A DNA stretch of 64,000 bases, taken from positions 9,617,985 to 9,681,984 of the forward strand of contig NC_088776.1 of NCBI RefSeq assembly GCF_954871325.1, in the 5' to 3' direction. Under the pieces are notes generated by a model, which saw only the letters and a list, made by a program, of their open reading frames with translations, was not told the DNA's origin and did no database searches. The translations under genes were made by a program, and so were the position numbers. This DNA is from Gordionus sp. m RMFG-2023 (Eukaryota; Nematomorpha; Gordioida; Chordodea; Parachordodidae). This document shows, one piece after another, positions 1 to 13,047 of this stretch; position 1 is the stretch's first letter; each line of letters opens with the position of its first letter.

Positions 1-2700
1 TTCGTAGTGGGGTGAAACGCCTCCATACCCTGGCTCATTGGGCGGGTAGGAAAAAAATTTAAAACATTGGGCAGGCGGGCCTTTAGAATCAAAAACACGC
101 CTATCGCAGAACGTCATGTCGTATAAAATAATAATAAATTTATTCCTTATAAAATTAAAGGGGGGGGGGGGGTTGTTACTAAGGGCCTCTTACATCATTC
201 ATCAAAAAAATGGCGCGTCAAATTTTAGTTAATTTCTAATATTATTTATCTAAAGATAAATGTCATCACACGTATAATATGTGACAAATTATGGAAAATG
301 TTTGACAATGAAAATAAAAATGTCAGGTAAAAGAAGGAAAGAATATATTATATTACAATTGTACAAATTATCTTTCAAAGCCTTGATGGGATTTATTTTG
401 TTATTATTTATTTTTTAAAAACAAATCCATCATACTACCCAAAAAAACCATGTACGTGATTTTTTTACTCAATTTATTTTAAAGAAAAATATATTTCCCT
501 AGTGGAACAAAATAAAATTATATAATGGCAAGTAAAGATTTTTTTTAGAAAAAAGTCCATTATACAATAATAATGAAATATAATTACTTTACCAGACGTA
601 TTGTCTCACCGAAAAATGTAGCAAATATAGCAGGGGATTAAAATAAGAAATAGAAATTAAAAAGCATAATTTTTTTATTAAAATATAAAATGTGTTTTTC
701 TTTCTCCTCTTTTATTAGGGGTTATAAAATTTCTTAAAATAAAATAATACATAATTTATTTATGTTAAAAATGGTTAAATACGGATATGGAGAGAAGGAA
801 AAGGATGGATCAAATTTTTTTTTAAAAAATTTAAATTTATTCACGAGGGAAGAACGGACCCCAATCGCCCCAAAAATGATTTTCGGCCCCCAAACTTGGT
901 CTTCATTTTGTTTTTAATGTTCAAAAAAACTAATAACCCCCCCTTCTTAATTGGAGATTCTTAATGGTACGGCAACGGATAAAAAAGGAGGAAAATTTGG
1001 AAAAGTTCACAAAATCGATTCTAATAAAACTTCTTTAAACTATAGTCAACCAAAAATTGCTTCTTAGAATAAACTCTTGTTTAGCTTTAAACTTCACCAT
1101 TTTTTTCAACCATTTTCTAAGCTATGATAAAATGTCCTGGTTCAACTTATTACCTAAACAGCCTGAAAAGCAAAAAAAACGAGAAAATAAATACGAAAAA
1201 TGACAATGCCGCCAAATACTTAAAACATACCAAAATAGGGTGTCCTAGTTCAAAAGATAATTAGTCTAGGCTAAACAGCCTTTAGGTATCAAAATTATGT
1301 CGAATCTGGACACAACCTGAAATATGTTAAATTAAATACGAGCATAAATATACTAAATAAAATGATCATGGGATTTTGACATTAATAAATTTAAGCGACC
1401 CTGACTCAGTCAGGGTGGTTTTTGATTTAAAAAAAATATTTATTCCGGTTGGGGATTAAAGAGAAATTTTGTTGGATGCTGAATATCATTTTTTTTCCTC
1501 TTCCTTTAATTCTTCTTTGAAAACGGTCCGGGCCTCTAATAGAATTTATTGCGGTTAATCTTTCTGCTATCCATCTCGCTATTTATCTTATATCGTATAT
1601 AGCGAAACATAAAATCTCCACGAGGTAATCATAAATCATCACTCTTTATATTTCGTTTAAAATTGATAGATGATCAATATATAGCATTTATAATTTTAAA
1701 AATGCAAATTTAAGTTTTTAAGCCCTACCAATTTTATTTACATCTCAATCACATAAAAAAATATATATTATATTCTTTATGTTCTATTAACTACGGCATA
1801 GTAACCGTAAATAAAAATATTTGGTGTTTTTTTTAAAAAAAATAAATTTATAATACAATTTGTCATAATTTTGTCAATTTTCATTTACAACATGATATAT
1901 GAATTATTATAATATAAACATATTTATTTTAGAAAAGTTTGGGGGCAGAATGGAGTGGGGTGGGGGGTAACTCAATCAAGAATCTTTATTCTTTAGGGAT
2001 TTTATTTCGATATATAATAAAGGTTGTTTTTAAAAAAAATTATATTACACATCACCAAACAAAACGATTTCTTTTTATTTTACACATTTTACTATGTGTA
2101 ATAATAATGTATTATATTCTATTAAGCCTAACACATTCATATTTTTAAATGAATATACGACCCCTATTTTAGCTTGATACAAAAAAAATGATTAAGCTCA
2201 CACTGAGAAAATATAAATAATTTTTTATGACAATTAGAAAATTTATTATTATAAATAATAAAAAATATATTTTACAATATTCAATTATTTTGTATTATTA
2301 TTTTTTAAAAAATGGTGGGTATGTCAAAGCCTCTAAAGGTGACCGTAACTTCTCTAAAATGGTCATCATTTAGTTAATGTTTTATTTTTTTTAAAAACAT
2401 ACTTTTCCCTCTTTTGTCAAAAAATTAATGCAAGGATCGACAAAATATTTAATTGTCTCTTTTTTTCGGTCGAATGCCTCATTACATTACTAAAATATTA
2501 TAGTAGGTTAAAAACTTTATTTTATATTTTATATGAAACTTATTTATAATAATATGAATGAGAAAAAAAAACAAAAAAATTGGCTCCAAATTGTCGCGTT
2601 GGAATAAAGGAATATTACGCTTGTAAAAAAAATGGAATTCAAAAAAAAATATTGAAAAATCGAGAAAAAAAATTTATTATTTTAACTATGAATTTGTTGA
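1..2700. other. AT-rich region without a recognised gene
   Basis: No convincing exon is seen on either strand. The stretch holds homopolymer runs (a G tract near 160), short AT repeats and a degenerate repeat around 1120-1325 that shares phrases such as TGTCC...AAACAGCC and GGACACAACC with 3770-3990. It probably lies within or beyond the large first intron of the LRR gene whose first exon is at 4846-5129 on the minus strand, but nothing ties it to that gene directly. Confidence 0.5.
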
Positions 2701-2718
2701 TAAATTGTGGGAATTAAT

Positions 2719-3300
2719 TATTTGGTATAAAAAAAATGATTTATTAAGTATAGAATATCTTAGCTGTACCAAGTGTCAAAATCATAATTTAAAAAATATT
2801 TTATAATTTTAGCCAGATAGATAATCATATTCAATCATTTTTTTAAATGTTAATAAACTTACATTTTTAAAGCCTTGGTCAGATATTTGAAAGATGTTTG
2901 AGAAAATTATTTGGTAAAAAAATGATTAATATTTAAAATTCGAAGTAAAGGTAATAAAATTAATATAGAATATCTTAGCTGACAAGTGTCAAAATAATAA
3001 TTATAAAGTATTTTATAATTTTAGCCAGATAGATAATCATATTCAATCATTTTTTTAATATGTTAATAAAGTTACATTTTAAAAGCCTTGGTCAGATATG
3101 TGAAAGATGTTTGAGAAAATTATTTGGTAAAAAAATGATTTATTTTTAAAATTTGAAGTATATAGAATCTTAGCTAACAAATGTCAAAATAATTATAAAA
3201 TATTTTATAATTTTAGCCAGATAGATAATCATTTTATATATAATAAACTTACATTTTTAAAGCCTTGGTCAGATATTTGAAAGATGTTTGAGAAATTTCG
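2719..3300. repeat. Three-copy tandem repeat, unit about 200 bp
   Basis: Three imperfect head-to-tail copies start near 2719, 2933 and 3120. Each carries the same ordered phrases: TTATTTGGT, GAATATCTTAGCT, AGTGTCAAAAT, TTAGCCAGATAGATAATCAT, AGCCTTGGTCAGATAT and GAAAGATGTTTGAGAAA. Spacings of the GAATATCTTAGC phrase are about 213 and 197 bp. The copies differ by small indels, and the third has lost part of its middle. It looks like a short satellite-like array with no coding potential. Confidence 0.85.
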
Positions 3301-3462
3301 GTAATTTGATTTGACCCAAGATCGCTAAATAAAATATATCAATATTAAAAAAATATATAATTTAAATTCGTGTTTTTTATTTCTTCTTAGTCTTAATTCT
3401 GAATAGAGCATTTCTATTCATAAAGCTGTAAAAATTCTTTTCGTATTTTAATTTTTATATCC

Positions 3463-3684
3463 CTTTTAAGCGATTTATTCGTTTTGAGTCGATTTTTAAA
3501 AACGGTTAACTCAATACTTCATCCAGAAAAATATTAGCCAAGCCTGACGGTCTTGCTCATAGAAGGAACAAAGGTCTAGACATATACTATCAAAATCTTG
3601 AGGCTTAGGCAATAATTTTCTGGCTAAAATATTGAGTTAGCCGTTTTTAAAAATCGGCACAATACGAGCCGTTTAACAATACTA
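3463..3684. mobile_element. hAT-type MITE, family A (TIR TAGTGTTGTTAAA), old copy
   Basis: The copy ends in GTTTAACAATACTA, and its two halves fold on each other. GTTTTGAGTCGATTTTTAAA near 3480 pairs with TTTTTAAAAATCGGC...ACGAGCC near 3640-3670. The internal phrases TTGCTCATAGAAGGAACAAA and TTGAGGCTTAGGCAATA match the clean copy at 54651-54854. The left end is degraded. Confidence 0.7.
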
Positions 3685-3769
3685 GTTTTACCTCACTTTA
3701 TTACGCGGAGAATGAAGCATACGAAAAATTAATTAGGACTACAAAAAAGGCTTTCATTTAAGGGCATGG

Positions 3770-3990
3770 ACACCGGAAAAAAATCTTATGGGTGCCGTGT
3801 CCTAGTTACTTTGTAAATTAAATAAATATTATTTTTTTTATTTCATATCTTTTTTCGGTTACAAATAAATTATCCTTTTACATAAATCTAAATAGCCACT
3901 TTCTTTTTTAGGACTGTTTAGAGGTAGGTGTATAGACGGCTAAACAGATGAGTGTTTAGAAAAAAAAACGAATCAGGACACAACCATGCA
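3770..3990. repeat. Degenerate dispersed repeat with GTGTCC/GGACAC ends
   Basis: The left side has GTGCCGTGTCCTAGTTA and the right side AATCAGGACACAACC, which are roughly inverted. A related sequence with the AAACAGCCT phrase lies near 1120-1325. It is probably an old non-autonomous element. No target duplication is seen. Confidence 0.35.
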
Positions 3991-4845
3991 GACGAATTTT
4001 ATTTCAATTTATTAATTTAATTAGAATCCATAAGAACTGTAAGTCACTGGAATCATATGAATCAGCAAGGTAAAATCTTTCTTATTTATTAGATAGTGGT
4101 CACTGTGAATGGTAATAAAAAAATGGACCATTTTTGTAATAAACGACACCATTGGTTAACCAGTAGGGTATTATATCAAGCCACGAACTCGGGTTGAATA
4201 TAATAAAATCTTAAAAGGAGCTAAAAGGACGCTTATTTTATATATTTAGTGGCGTTGCTAGCTTTATTAACTTGAGGAGGGCTGACTTTTTAAAAAAATT
4301 TACTTAAAGGGCATCCATCTTTAAAAAAATGTGAAGAGCTCGGCAAATCCAAACTTTTCAGATATTTGAGCTCCCTGTGCCCCCTAACGAGGCTATATAT
4401 TTATTAAAATTAAAACAAAATGAAACCGTTATATAATTATTTAAACTAAGATGACACGAAAGTTATCACTATCCTATCGCCTGTAGTTAGTTAATATATT
4501 AAACAAAGTTTTTATCGCAATCAATTCGGGCACTTTTACCTCGCGAATAATGGTAGGGGGGAGGGAGTATGACGCAAGATCGTCATGGAAATTGAAGTGT
4601 TGTGAAGATGCTAACCCTATTAATAAAATGGGAGGGGTTAAGGGTAAATGAATTAAAATGATATAAGGATATGCTAATTAGGATTTTCTTTGGGAGTATG
4701 GGGATGGAAAAAAAAGTAGGGAGTAAAATCGTCATTGAGAGTGGTGGTGTAGAAGTGCATGAATTAATTTAGTTTTTATATAAAAGGTCAATAATTTTTT
4801 TTTATCATTATCTATTTTTCTTTCTATTTAAAAAAAATATCTTAC
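3990..4845. other. Putative intron sequence downstream of LRR exon 1
   Basis: On the minus strand this follows the GTAAGA donor at 4845-4844. I see no second LRR exon in it, nor anywhere from 1 to 4845, so the rest of that gene probably lies beyond the left edge. G-rich tracts occur near 4555 and 4715. Confidence 0.4.
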
Positions 4846-5129
4846 ATTATTTGAGAATCTTCGTGGAGCCAAGGAATTCCTATAAGATTACGCTTATCGC
4901 AATCTACGTACTTGTGATTTTCATTGTCTATGTAGCACCTACATTCCGCGGTACATCTAAATTCGGATTCATCGACGGCAGACGATTTATTGAAATCTTT
5001 ATTGAATTGGCCATTCAAAATTAACAGCAGAAATACTAATAGAGGTTTAATTTGAATGTTATATGAGGTTAAGGTGGTTATTTTGTAAAGTACGGAGTTT
5101 GGGTTTTTCCAAGAAAATACTATTTTCAT
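4846..5129 (-). CDS. First coding exon of a secreted or membrane LRR protein (partial)
   Basis: The ATG at 5129 follows an in-frame TAA directly, so translation starts here if the exon is real. The 94 residues hold a hydrophobic stretch at about residues 27-40 (IKPLLVFLLLILNG), consistent with an internal signal or anchor sequence. A cysteine cluster, CTAECRC...VDC...LIGIPWL, follows at about residues 59-88. That pattern is typical of the LRRNT cap preceding leucine-rich repeats in secreted and cell-surface receptors. The exon ends in phase 2 at a good donor, GTAAGA (4845-4840). No repeats are encoded in the window, so the family member (Slit-, Toll-, Peroxidasin- or small LRR-protein-like) cannot be named. 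The remainder should lie beyond position 1. Confidence 0.6.
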
Positions 5130-8100
5130 TTAAACGATAATTTTCTAGAAAATTGATTAAGAATTATGGAATCATTGAGGTCGTCTATTCGTAAAATGGG
5201 AAGGCACGTTGTATGAATGTTTTCATACTATTTTCATGAATATTTTTTCATTCTTATATTTTATTTATCGATTTTTATTTTTTTTTAATAAATTCATAAT
5301 TTAAAATTTTTGTATTTTATAAATACAAATTTGTTTTTATAAAAAAATATTTTTTTAACCATCATCTGTTTTTAAAATAGATATATTTTTTAAAAAAATA
5401 TTAAAATAAATTTAAGGTATAAAATTAAATTTTTCTAATTAGAATCATGAATATAAATATAAAGATAGAGTGTTATCATCATGTGTGTGAAGATATACGA
5501 ATAAATAAATTATTAACACAACTATAAATATTTTTTTTTTTTTAAATACGATATAACATCACATACTAGGGGGTTGGGATAAAATAAAAAAAAGTAAACA
5601 TTTTTTTTTAAAACAAAAAATAAGTAAATATATTCATGGTGCACATGATTGGTTTAATCTTAAAAAAATAAAAATAAACAAAAACTTATATTACTTTTTG
5701 TTTATTTTATTTTTATTTTAATCATCAAATTTTTATAAATTATTTATACAATAATAAATATAAAAAATATTAAATTACAAAAAAAAAGAAAAGAAAGTAT
5801 ATTTATTTTAATGGCTTTATAACTCCAAGGCATTTTTTCAAAATAAAATAAAATAAATAATAAATAAAAAAAATATATTTATAACAATTAATCAACAAAC
5901 AAATCAAATTGTACTTTCTTTTTTTTAAAAAAAAATTTATTTTTGAGTTATTGCGGAAAATTTGTGCCTTCTGATTAGAAGGTGGGAGTCAATATAATAT
6001 AAAACTGAATATTGTAGTTAAAATATTTAAAATTATTTCTTTTTTTTCATAATATATAAATTTATTAAGAATTTATAGGAGCACATAATTTTTATATGGT
6101 GATTACCCGTGTGCAAAGGCAAACACTATCCTTTTCAACTATTATTCCTTTATATAACATTTCGGGCAGGGAGTTAATAATAGTCCTTATAATTTCGATA
6201 AACATGAAATATTTGACAATGTAATTGATTCGCGTTTCAAAGTATAAAGTAAAAAAATAATGCTCTAGATTTCCTTATTAGATTTCTAACGAAGAAATAT
6301 AATATGTATAACATAAAAATCAATTTAGATGAACGAAAGATAAACAAATCCAACAAAGTGATTTTTTTTGATAAAATATATTAGATTAAAGAAATTTATA
6401 GTCAATAATAGCTTAGCAAGTATAATATTTAAATCTACTAGCCTAGGAGAAATTACATAAAAAAATATATTCAATATCGAAAATTTCCAGATTATCTGGA
6501 AATCCCACTCCTCAACTATCACTGAATGTCAAGAGGAAAAAAATTATGTCTAAACCAAAATTTTTCATCTTCATTTTTTCCGAATTTTGAATCCTCGTGT
6601 AAAATATGGATCGTGATTCAGTAAAATCTCGGGGGTTGGTTCATAGTCCTGCTTTTTTTTAAACAACAATGCTTCATGGATTTCTTTTTTCATTAATATT
6701 TTTTTTAAAAATTAGTATTTTTTTTCTTTTAATTTATTAATAATTTGAATTTAAAACAAATAGCAATATTTCGTTAATTTTGGGTTTTTAATGTCCCCAA
6801 CCCACTTCTGATTGAATCAAACATTTTTGTAATTGAATATCATGTTTATAAGATTTTCGATTTTAAATCAGCACTTGGAACTCCACCCAAATATATTAAG
6901 GATAAAATTTAAATTAACTGAGTATAGCTATTTTTTGTTTTATGTTTGCCCTTTCTGTCATTGATATATTACGATTGGAGACTACAGAGAATCCAAAGTA
7001 TGACAAGTCCTCTACCAACTGAAAACCATTTAATCTAATTGCTTGGCCTTAGGTAAAGAGGAAGTCAATGATAAATATTGTCAAATCAAGATATAAAAAT
7101 TATCTAAAATACAACATAATTTGCCAAACAATGACAAAATATATTTTGAAATGTCAAAAATTCCACATTTTTATATATTAAGTGGTGAAATCAAGCTATC
7201 GATTCCGATCTACTATATTTCATATACCCCTGACTTCAGAAAAAAAATATGATCCTTGCTGGATTAAAACTCGGAACCATCGGATGGCAAGTTATGCTCT
7301 TATCAACATCCACACTCCATATACTATTTCCAAAAATTGCATTTGAAATATAAATTATTACAAGCAAGTGTGGCTGTCCTATCCAAATGAAAAATAAATA
7401 AAATACCAATTGGCTAAACATTACCTTTGACAGTTTCTATTATAAACCTAAAGAGGAGGCCTGCTGGATGAATTTCGAGGCTTGAAAATAGAATCATTTT
7501 TTTTAAATAGGATGTAGTCTGAAATTTTAACTTCTACGGACCTCATATTTATTTAGTAGCTATGGCATAGATAAGCAAATTCTAATTTTCAAAATTTAAG
7601 TTAAAATTTTTCCGAGATTTCGCATTTAAATGACAGAAAGGTTTCCTACATTGGATCAAATCACGAGGCTTAGATAATATATTTTTGCTAAAGTCTCGAT
7701 TCCGTCCTTTTTTTAAAAAAAATCGCCTAAATTGAGGAAGTGAATTCTAAGTGCTTCTGTTTGAATGCATTAACCATTTATGAAGGGAAAAAAACTATTA
7801 ACAACATTATCTTAGCCAACCTTACGATTAAAAAATATTTGAGAACATTTATCCTGAAAATTTAGTTTAATGCTGAATTACTATATTATTTTAATCCGTT
7901 AGAGTATATAGAACAAAAATGTTATTAGCCAAATTTAAAAAAATTGACATGCCAGAATAAGAAATATAAAAGCACCAAATATCTGGTTTGTGATATTTTG
8001 CCTGACTAATATATTCATTCCTAGATCCATTTTGCCAACCACAAAAAAGAACGAGTTATAAACAAAATGAATATAGCACATTTTAGTGCTTAAATCCCGT

Positions 8101-8560
8101 TTGTCGGGTAGATTTTTTATTTTAAAAAAGATAAATTTATTGTTAAAATATTAAAATGACATCATCTTAGAACGGAAGATACAGAAGTTTCTAAATTTTC
8201 TTGCACTAATATTTTGCGACATACTTATTAATTCTTTGATTAATTCGCAAAACAAAAATAACCGAACTATAAAATATAAACTATAATATCACGCTTTAAG
8301 CATAAAGTTAGCCTAAAAGCATTAATTCTGAAACTTATATCAAAAATTAGTACCTATTTCAAACATTTTAATGGTCCCACCCTTTTTGCAGAAGGTTTAA
8401 AGAAAAAGCCTCATTTGTAAAATAAAAAAAAATTGCCAAGATTGGCTTTATGCCAGAAAGAAAATTAAGAAATACTGATAGATTACACTTATGTCAATGA
8501 TTTTAAATTTTCAAAGGACTATATTTTCAAAATAAAAGAATTTTGAGTTTTCATTTTTTT
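5130..8560. other. AT-rich intergenic region
   Basis: Long A/T runs and low-complexity sequence, with no supported exon. It includes the sequence 5' of the LRR exon. A few phrases near 7600-7740 (ATCACGAGGCTTAGATAATA) vaguely resemble MITE family A but are too decayed to call. Confidence 0.5.
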
Positions 8561-8562
8561 GA

Positions 8563-8705
8563 TACTCCCCTCCCCAGGTCTATGAACAAAAATATTATGC
8601 AAGCCTCAAGATATTGCTAATAGATGGTATAAAGGTTTGGACATCTATTAGCGAAATCTCGAAGCTTAGTAAGTATTTTTCTGTTTTAAAATATTAAGTG
8701 GAGAC
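8563..8705. mobile_element. MITE family A fragment
   Basis: The phrases TAATAGATGGTATAAAGGTT, GGACATCTATTAGCGAAATC and GAAGCTTAGTAAGTATTTTT match the interior of the 54651-54854 element. The terminal repeats are gone. Confidence 0.6.
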
Positions 8706-9870
8706 TAAAAGATTTTAAAAAGACGTAATCTATCAGTATTTTTTAATGCCATACATAGGAGTAGCAAATCACCTCCCTTCTAAAATTTTTATTGTCTCGT
8801 AAATAATATTTTGAGCTAGTAAAAATCCCTCCTAACCCCTCCCCCCCTCCTACTGCCCTTTCCACATAAAATATATGTTAATATCATTATAAACAGTTAA
8901 TTGAAGGAGTAATAAATAGAATAAAATAGATAAAAGTACAAAAATTTTTTAAATCTAAAAATTGATAATATTTGGCGCCATCTTGCCTAAATTCGCGTTA
9001 TTCATACAGCTTTATCGGATATTACATTGATTTATATTTATTATTCGTGTGTTTTTTTTATTTCAATTCATTCTCATATTATATATTTCCACAGTTTTAA
9101 TAATTATTTCGTCGTCTTAATATTTTTGTCGGTACAATTAGCCACATATTGTGCAGCCTTAAGTCCATATTCGGTGTTAGTAAGTCCGGTTCGCGTCTTT
9201 ATATAACTGACGCCAACATGATTTTTTTTCCCACTTTTAATCTGTTTTGATAAATTTCGCTTTATTCATTTACGCTTATTTTTTATTAATTTTTTCTTGC
9301 ATCTGGATATATTTCGCAAGTTTTCGATTTATTCATTATCGCATTAATTCATTTTTTTTAAATATTATTCAATTAATTTATTTTCATTACATCCGTATCG
9401 CATTAGCTTTTAATTTATCCATGATTGCGCCATGAGTTTATAACAATGGCTACCGCTTTTCAATCCAAAACTTGCCTTTCCTACTTCTAACTTATTCATT
9501 TTACAAATGATGGTGTGTTTTATGTTTATGGATCAATCATAAACAGATGCCCTCAGTTAAGATCTTCCCCTTATAAGAGCATTTTTCCGCTTTCCAGCTC
9601 ATTCACATAACTCCCTTCACCTCACGCTTCTAATAACTCCTTCTCATATATTTCTTGATACCATAAAACCTAACATCCTATAAAAATTTCCTAAAGATAC
9701 TAGGTTATAACTCTCTGATTTTATCTCCTCTTTTCAGCAAAATTTTAACGGTAAGACAGAATTGTTTAAATTTCTATACTTTGTTATAACACCTTAAGGC
9801 TATCTGACAAATCCTCAAGAATTTTCTTAAACAAATTAAATCAGCCAGACTTACTGCCTTAAAAACATTT
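8706..9870. other. AT-rich region without a recognised gene
   Basis: Near 8755 a sequence starting ATACATAGGAGTAG resembles the left end of the hAT-type element at 12275. It is followed by a C-rich run, but its right end could not be fixed. No exon is supported. Confidence 0.4.
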
Positions 9871-9879
9871 GACAAATAG

Positions 9880-10215
9880 CCATTGGTTCAACATTCTGCA
9901 GCCTTGGACTAATTGCATCAAGGATTAATTATAACGCTCGTCTTCTCAACCCATTTCTATTAGGGGTAAGAATTATTAGCGGATGTGAGACGGCTTTAGA
10001 TTTTACACGTTTTGGAGAGAAGTTCTACAAATGAAACACCTATCAAAATTGATTTTGCTAATGCATAAAACACTCTCTCCAGTAACTAATTTTTGCAATC
10101 AGCGAGCACATCATTCCCATGCTGCACCAAATTCTATATCCTTGTTACTAATTTTAATAAATTTTGCAATTCAACTCTCAAAAAATATTTTTATCCAAGG
10201 GTATCCAACAAGGTA
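9880..10215 (+). pseudogene. LINE reverse transcriptase relic
   Basis: Across mixed frames the plus strand reads peptides of a non-LTR reverse transcriptase: GVRIISGCETALDFT, an IDFANA-like stretch, SEHIIPMLHQI and GIQQG, the last matching the conserved GxQQGDPLGP region. It is broken by stops and frame changes. It may belong with the LINE relics near 52 kb and 59 kb, which show later parts of the same kind of polyprotein. Assigned by motif order only. Confidence 0.45.
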
Positions 10216-12274
10216 ACTAAAATATCTCTCAATAATATCTAATATTGTTTCTCAATAATCTCACCGATTATTATTATAACTTATAATTTCTCAATAATCT
10301 CACTGATTATTATTATAACTTAATATTATTGGTTAGAATTTTGAACATGTTACTACTTTTTAACATTTCTTTATTTTATAACTTTTTCTCCAATATCAAA
10401 TATTGTAATAATTCTATTAATGAATACAAAACATTCGTTTCTTTGTTTTACAATTATTATATCCCTCCGCGTTAATTCTTTATCCAATCAATATAAACAA
10501 AAATCAATATTTTTTTATATTTCTAAATATATATTAATAATTGATTGACATTTATAATTTAATAATACTAATATTGATAAATATATATATATATATATAA
10601 TATACCAACATATATGAAATATCCACTACAAATATATAAGAAATATATAACAGTAACCAACTAGGATCCCTCTTATTCTGACCCATCAATAAGATGATCC
10701 CCTCACAATGATGTGAACACGAATTTTTGGAAGTTATCACTTCTAACAATCTTCCAACTTACCACCAACGAGCTTACCCAAGCTACTGTAACCCGATTTA
10801 ACTGTACGATAGCCTATCCTAGCATCTTCCTTGGTTGCAGAACTCCTATGAACAGGATGGTTTAAAGCAGATCGTGTAAAGGTCGAATAGGCATTACAAA
10901 TACAATTTCTTAATCAAACTAACTTCAAAATCTTCTCAAATACCTGCGATACTTGAACAGCCAGGATTTTTTTGACCTGCCTGGAGCAAAAAGAACAGCT
11001 AAATTTATTAATATTTGGAAATTTCTAATATCATATTTTTATTCCAATAATATCCATAATCTTACTTCCTTTGCAAGCTAGCGTTATCCTTCCTGAAAAA
11101 TTTAGGATCTCACTTCTGCAAGTTTACTGGCTATCCTCAGAAGTCTTCCTAATACAAAGGCTGGCCATGGCTATCTTTATCAAATAATATAAGCTTAAAT
11201 GACATTCTTCTTTCCAAAAAACTTTTCTAGACTTATTCTTCCTTCCTTTTTCTTCTCGTTTTACGTTATATTTCTTATTTATTTTTTAATTTTAGATTTG
11301 TTTGTTTTAATGTAAACAAATGTTTATTTTTTTTAACATAAATATTGTATATTTTAAATAATATAAATTTTAAAAATTTATCTTATTATTTTTTATCAGT
11401 GTATAAAATTATTTTAAGTATAATTTATAATATATATTTATTATAAAAAAAGGCATTTTTATATAAAATAAAAGTGAGTGAAGACCCAGAATTATTTCTT
11501 TAGAAATAATATAGCTAACGGTCTGCTAGTGGATCTAAAGCCTTCCAGTAAAATTTATGTGATGACCTATTTAATTAGGCCTCTCCCCCCTTCTTATATT
11601 AGCTAAACCTGATATAGTGCACTAAGGATATACTTATCAGGCTAAATGAGCCAGAGTTGAAAAAAATTCTGAAAAATTTTGAAGACTTTTTGTTGTCATA
11701 AATTTGAGCAAAATAAATTAAAGATTTTTACTCAAATTAAAATTTGCGATTTTATTAGGAAAGTATGCATATAAGAATTCCGAATATTTACTTATAAAAG
11801 ATTTTTCTACAAAAAAAGGTTATTTGATGAAAAAACTTGTTTGGGCATTCTCAAAAAATATTTGGAGATCAAAATCTTTTTTATTTAGATAAGCATTTCA
11901 AACTCTGAAATCAACAAAAAAAACTAATATTATAAAAAAATGATTATTTTTTATTTAATAATATTGCATACTTTAAAAGTTAAAGAAAATATGTTAAAAT
12001 AAACAGCTGAACCAACCAATTAAACTATTTTAAAAAATAAAGTAGGTGTAAGGGTTATTCAATTTTTTTAATACACATGAAGAGGCTTATGAGCGAGTTA
12101 AAAAATATAAAACAATGGTTAGGTGGATTTGGGGTAAAACCTTCCTATTGCAGACCTCTAATCCTACTTGGCTGTAATAAATTACCCAAGTTTTATACCA
12201 AATTTCTCAAGTTTAGAATAAATCTATCTAAGGGGAACTCACATTTCAGGCCCATCGAGTTGATTAAGAAATAC
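10216..12274. other. AT-rich region, no gene recognised
   Basis: Contains an (AT)n run near 10580 and moderately complex sequence at 10650-11210 that could be further LINE debris, but I find no decisive motif. An open frame at 12077-12352 (plus) runs into the hAT-type element at 12275 and has no family signature. Confidence 0.35.
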
Positions 12275-12616
12275 ATAGGAGTAGTTCTGAAGGGGAGGGG
12301 AAAATTTTTCCATCTCTTAATATCTTCTTGTTCTCACAAATATCATTTTTAATAAAAAGTCCCCCCCCCCACAACACTACTCACATTTCTTTCCATTAAA
12401 ATTATTTATAATATGTTAATATAAACAATCGCATAAAATAAAAATAAGTAAGTTAAAAAAAAGCGAAAACCCAAAATTATTCTTCAAAAGGTGTAATATA
12501 AACAAAAATTTGCAAATAACACAAATCTAATACAATTTTTTTTTAAAAAACTAATCTAATAGTGCCCCCCCCCCAAAAAAAAAACCTCTACAGAAAACTT
12601 ATGGCTACGCCTATGT
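12275..12616. mobile_element. hAT-type non-autonomous element, family B
   Basis: A 342-bp element running from ATAGGAGTAG to GGCTACGCCTATGT, with inverted ends and internal poly-G/poly-C runs. It is flanked by AGAAATAC (12267-12274) and AGAAATAT (12617-12624), a near-perfect 8-bp target duplication as hAT transposition makes. Its ends resemble those of 40216-40572 and, more loosely, 14383-15599 and 24919-30282. Confidence 0.65.
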
Positions 12617-12624
12617 AGAAATAT

Positions 12625-13047
12625 ATACATTTCTCATATTTTTATTACAGGATTCAAAGTTATCAATATAATTGGTTATGTTTATCAGATGATCTTTATT
12701 TATTATTATATATATTGAAAAAATGACTCTGTGACTATCAACTTGATGACATCTATAAAAGTTGCACCAATCATTTCAGGGATTTATTCTTTCATTTCCG
12801 AATTTGTGCAAGGATTTTTCGCTCTAAAAGGGTGTAAAATAATATTTCAACTAATAAAGATCTTTTGGGAGCACAAATTTGAAAAAGAAATATTACGACC
12901 AATATTAGTTTATATGAAAATAAATTCAATTGCAAAAAGGGTATATGCTAATATTGTTTTCTTCCAGAATAATTTCGATATAACGCTTTAATTAATTTAT
13001 ACGCTCATGAAACCTGATTAGCAATATGAAAGTTAGAAAAAGAGCAA
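12625..13047. promoter_or_regulatory. Region 5' of the Rab-like gene
   Basis: This 420-bp interval precedes the Rab ATG. An open frame at 12731-12991 (plus) has no recognisable domain and is probably chance. No TATA or initiator motif stands out from the AT-rich background. Confidence 0.3.

Noticed and set aside
12077-12352. 91-residue plus-strand frame as a gene.
   Set aside because: It overlaps a hAT-type element, shows no domain, and has no splice or start context.
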